Assembly: GCF_900406815.1 (NCBI RefSeq)
Contig: NZ_OVCN01000021.1
Coordinates: 1 to 58,254, forward strand
Source of the DNA: Acinetobacter haemolyticus
GTDB lineage: Bacteria; Pseudomonadota; Gammaproteobacteria; Pseudomonadales; Moraxellaceae
Direction: 5' to 3'
Length of the DNA stretch: 58,254 bases
The notes under the pieces are model-generated. The model saw only the letters and a program-made list of their open reading frames with translations. It searched no databases and was not told the DNA's origin. The stretch's first letter is position 1. The number at the start of each line of letters is the position of its first letter. Positions 56,697 to 58,254 of this stretch are shown here, one piece after another. Made by a program: the position numbers and the translations under genes.

Positions 56697-58254
56697 ATGT
56701 TGAACAATATATTCCAAGCCCTTGACCAGTTAGGTCTCACATCACAAAAACGTGCGATCCACATACAATTTGCCAATCCGAGCTTAAATCAACAAGTCTT
56801 CCTTCAAAAAATTCAAGGTCAGCACGCCATTAATCAGGGCATGACCGCAGAACTGATCTGCCTTTCAACCAATGCCACCATCCCCTTAAAACAATTCATC
56901 GGTTGTCAGGCAGCGATAGACCAAGTTACCGATACAGGCACACTCTTTAGAACCACAGGGATTATCACTGAAGCTATCCAGGGACAATCTGACGGTAGTC
57001 TCACCCTCTATAAACTCAAACTCCAAGATGCAACTGCACTGTGGCATAAGCGCCGAAACAGCCGTGTGTTTATGAATAAAACTGTACTCGACATCGTACA
57101 AACCCTATTCAAAGAATGGCAACAACGTAGCCCGCTATTTGCATCGAGTCTTATACTCGACCTTGGTGGTATCAAACAAGACTACGACATCCGTCCCTTT
57201 GTGATGCAAGCCAATGAAAGCGACTACGACTTCATTACCCGACTGCTCCGAAGCGAAGGCATTAACTGGCTCATCGACGAAGCCCAACTCAGCGTTGCCA
57301 ATAGCAACAACCCCATCCAAGCCCAAAAACTTCGCTTGATCGATGACAACAGCCAATACCAAGCCCTAGAACGAAGAACAATTCGCTACCACCGTAGCAG
57401 TGCTACCGAACAATACGACAGCATGACCAGCCTGGTTGCTGAACGCTCCCTACAACCGACCGCAGTCCATATCCAACGCTGGCAAGCCGATGCCCTAGAA
57501 CAAGAAGATGGGGCAGGTAGCGTCCAAAGCAAACACCAACATAGCCAACAACACGACAACGCCAGCTTAGGACTCGAAGACGCATGGCACTTCACTCCAG
57601 CATGGATGCAAGACCTCAACGGTGAAGATGGTGCAACCGCTTCAGGCAACACCCAAATCGAAAAACTGAACCAACACCTCAGTCACTACCATGATGCCCA
57701 AGCCAAACAATTTATCGCCAGCACCACCGTACGAGACACCCAAGTGGGCTACTGGTTTAAACTCAACGAACACCCAGAGATCGACCAACACAGTGGTGCA
57801 GACCAAGAATTTCTAATCACTGCCAAAAGCTACTACAACCAAAACAACCTCCCAAAAGACTTACAACAACAAGTCCATCAGCTGATCACCCAAAGCCAAT
57901 GGCAAGATCACCAAAACACAAACCCAGAAGAACGCCAAGCCAACCAACTGACACTACAACGCCGCAACATCAAAACCGTACCCGAATACCATCCACTGCA
58001 ACACCGTCCAACTGCTCACCCACAACGTGCAAGAGTGGTGGGACCCGAAGGCGAAGAAATCCATGTGGATGAATGGGGACGAATCAAAGTTCGCTTCCTA
58101 TTTACCCGTAATGAAGACCATAGCCACGATGGTGGCGCAGGCAGCAACAACAACGATACCGACTCAGCATGGGTGGATGTACTCACTCCTTGGGCAGGCG
58201 AAGGCTATGGCGCACGCTTCCTACCACGCATTAGTGAAATCGTGGTCATCGACT
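56697..58254 (+). CDS. vgrG: Type VI secretion tip protein VgrG, 3' end outside window
   Basis: 519 codons are visible, open to the window edge. VgrG trimers form the spike of the type VI secretion needle and carry effectors. The gp27-like part is about residues 1-370 (LTLYKLKLQDATALWHKRRNSRVF, ESDYDFITRLLRSEGINWLIDE). The gp5/OB-fold part begins near VVGPEGEEIHVDEWGRIKVRF and continues SAWVDVLTPWAGEGYGARFLPRISEIVV. An acidic/Gln-rich insertion is seen near residue 270. Codons end in C far more often than in the neighbouring genes. The ribosome site before ATG 56697 is weak. Confidence 0.93.
   Translation, partial: MLNNIFQALDQLGLTSQKRAIHIQFANPSLNQQVFLQKIQGQHAINQGMTAELICLSTNATIPLKQFIGCQAAIDQVTDTGTLFRTTGIITEAIQGQSDGSLTLYKLKLQDATALWHKRRNSRVFMNKTVLDIVQTLFKEWQQRSPLFASSLILDLGGIKQDYDIRPFVMQANESDYDFITRLLRSEGINWLIDEAQLSVANSNNPIQAQKLRLIDDNSQYQALERRTIRYHRSSATEQYDSMTSLVAERSLQPTAVHIQRWQADALEQEDGAGSVQSKHQHSQQHDNASLGLEDAWHFTPAWMQDLNGEDGATASGNTQIEKLNQHLSHYHDAQAKQFIASTTVRDTQVGYWFKLNEHPEIDQHSGADQEFLITAKSYYNQNNLPKDLQQQVHQLITQSQWQDHQNTNPEERQANQLTLQRRNIKTVPEYHPLQHRPTAHPQRARVVGPEGEEIHVDEWGRIKVRFLFTRNEDHSHDGGAGSNNNDTDSAWVDVLTPWAGEGYGARFLPRISEIVVID

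Overview
The window comes from an Acinetobacter-like gammaproteobacterium. The case rests on low-GC, A/T-ending codon use, the dat-ddc pair for 1,3-diaminopropane synthesis, a BLP2-like Bap-family surface protein, a desaturase locus with its own TetR regulator, and a type I-F-class CRISPR repeat of the Acinetobacter kind. Most of the window is ordinary core chromosome. No tRNA or rRNA gene was seen.

Layout: 1-493 holds a broken membrane-protein gene. 569-11292 is housekeeping: rluE, icd, a PhzF-like enzyme, an M16 protease, a CaCA antiporter, DUF3144, an unknown gene, a CYTH-CHAD protein and a DUF962 protein. 11416-21554 is a complete CRISPR-Cas locus: cas1, cas2-3, cas7fv, cas5fv, cas6f, a leader, then 58 repeats and 57 spacers. 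It has no cas8f (csy1) and no csy2, so it is the minimal I-F2 (I-Fv) architecture known from Shewanella putrefaciens. 21646-28209 carries thiE, hemL, a GlcG/HbpS protein, rluA and rapA. 28273-34009 carries dps, a desaturase locus with a FabR/DesT-type repressor, a hotdog protein beside a second TetR regulator, and a SIMPL protein. 34477-37383 is dat-ddc. 38009-42838 is pstSCAB behind a Pho box, followed by an IS4-family element inserted in the loop of the operon's terminator. 44391-56529 carries sohB, the BLP2-like gene, small envelope proteins, rsmD, mrdA, DUF445, adk, nth and an rnfB-like gene. The right edge cuts a type VI secretion vgrG whose codon use is unlike its neighbours.

The most interesting material is in the CRISPR array. 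Its repeats fall into three layers by allele. The oldest, trailer-end repeats have loop GCACA. The middle block has loop GCATA and ends in A. The 11 leader-proximal repeats end in T. The one 31-nt spacer lies exactly at the boundary between T-ending and A-ending repeats. This is what a one-base slip during a single acquisition would leave, if every later acquisition then copied the altered repeat. The leader carries a perfect 16-bp inverted repeat. Other second-look items are the IS that split the pst terminator and has a 13-bp stem over its own transposase start, a 19-bp perfect palindrome between the desaturase regulator and its target genes, tandem operators beside the hotdog gene, and a multi-stem palindromic element at 9159-9255.
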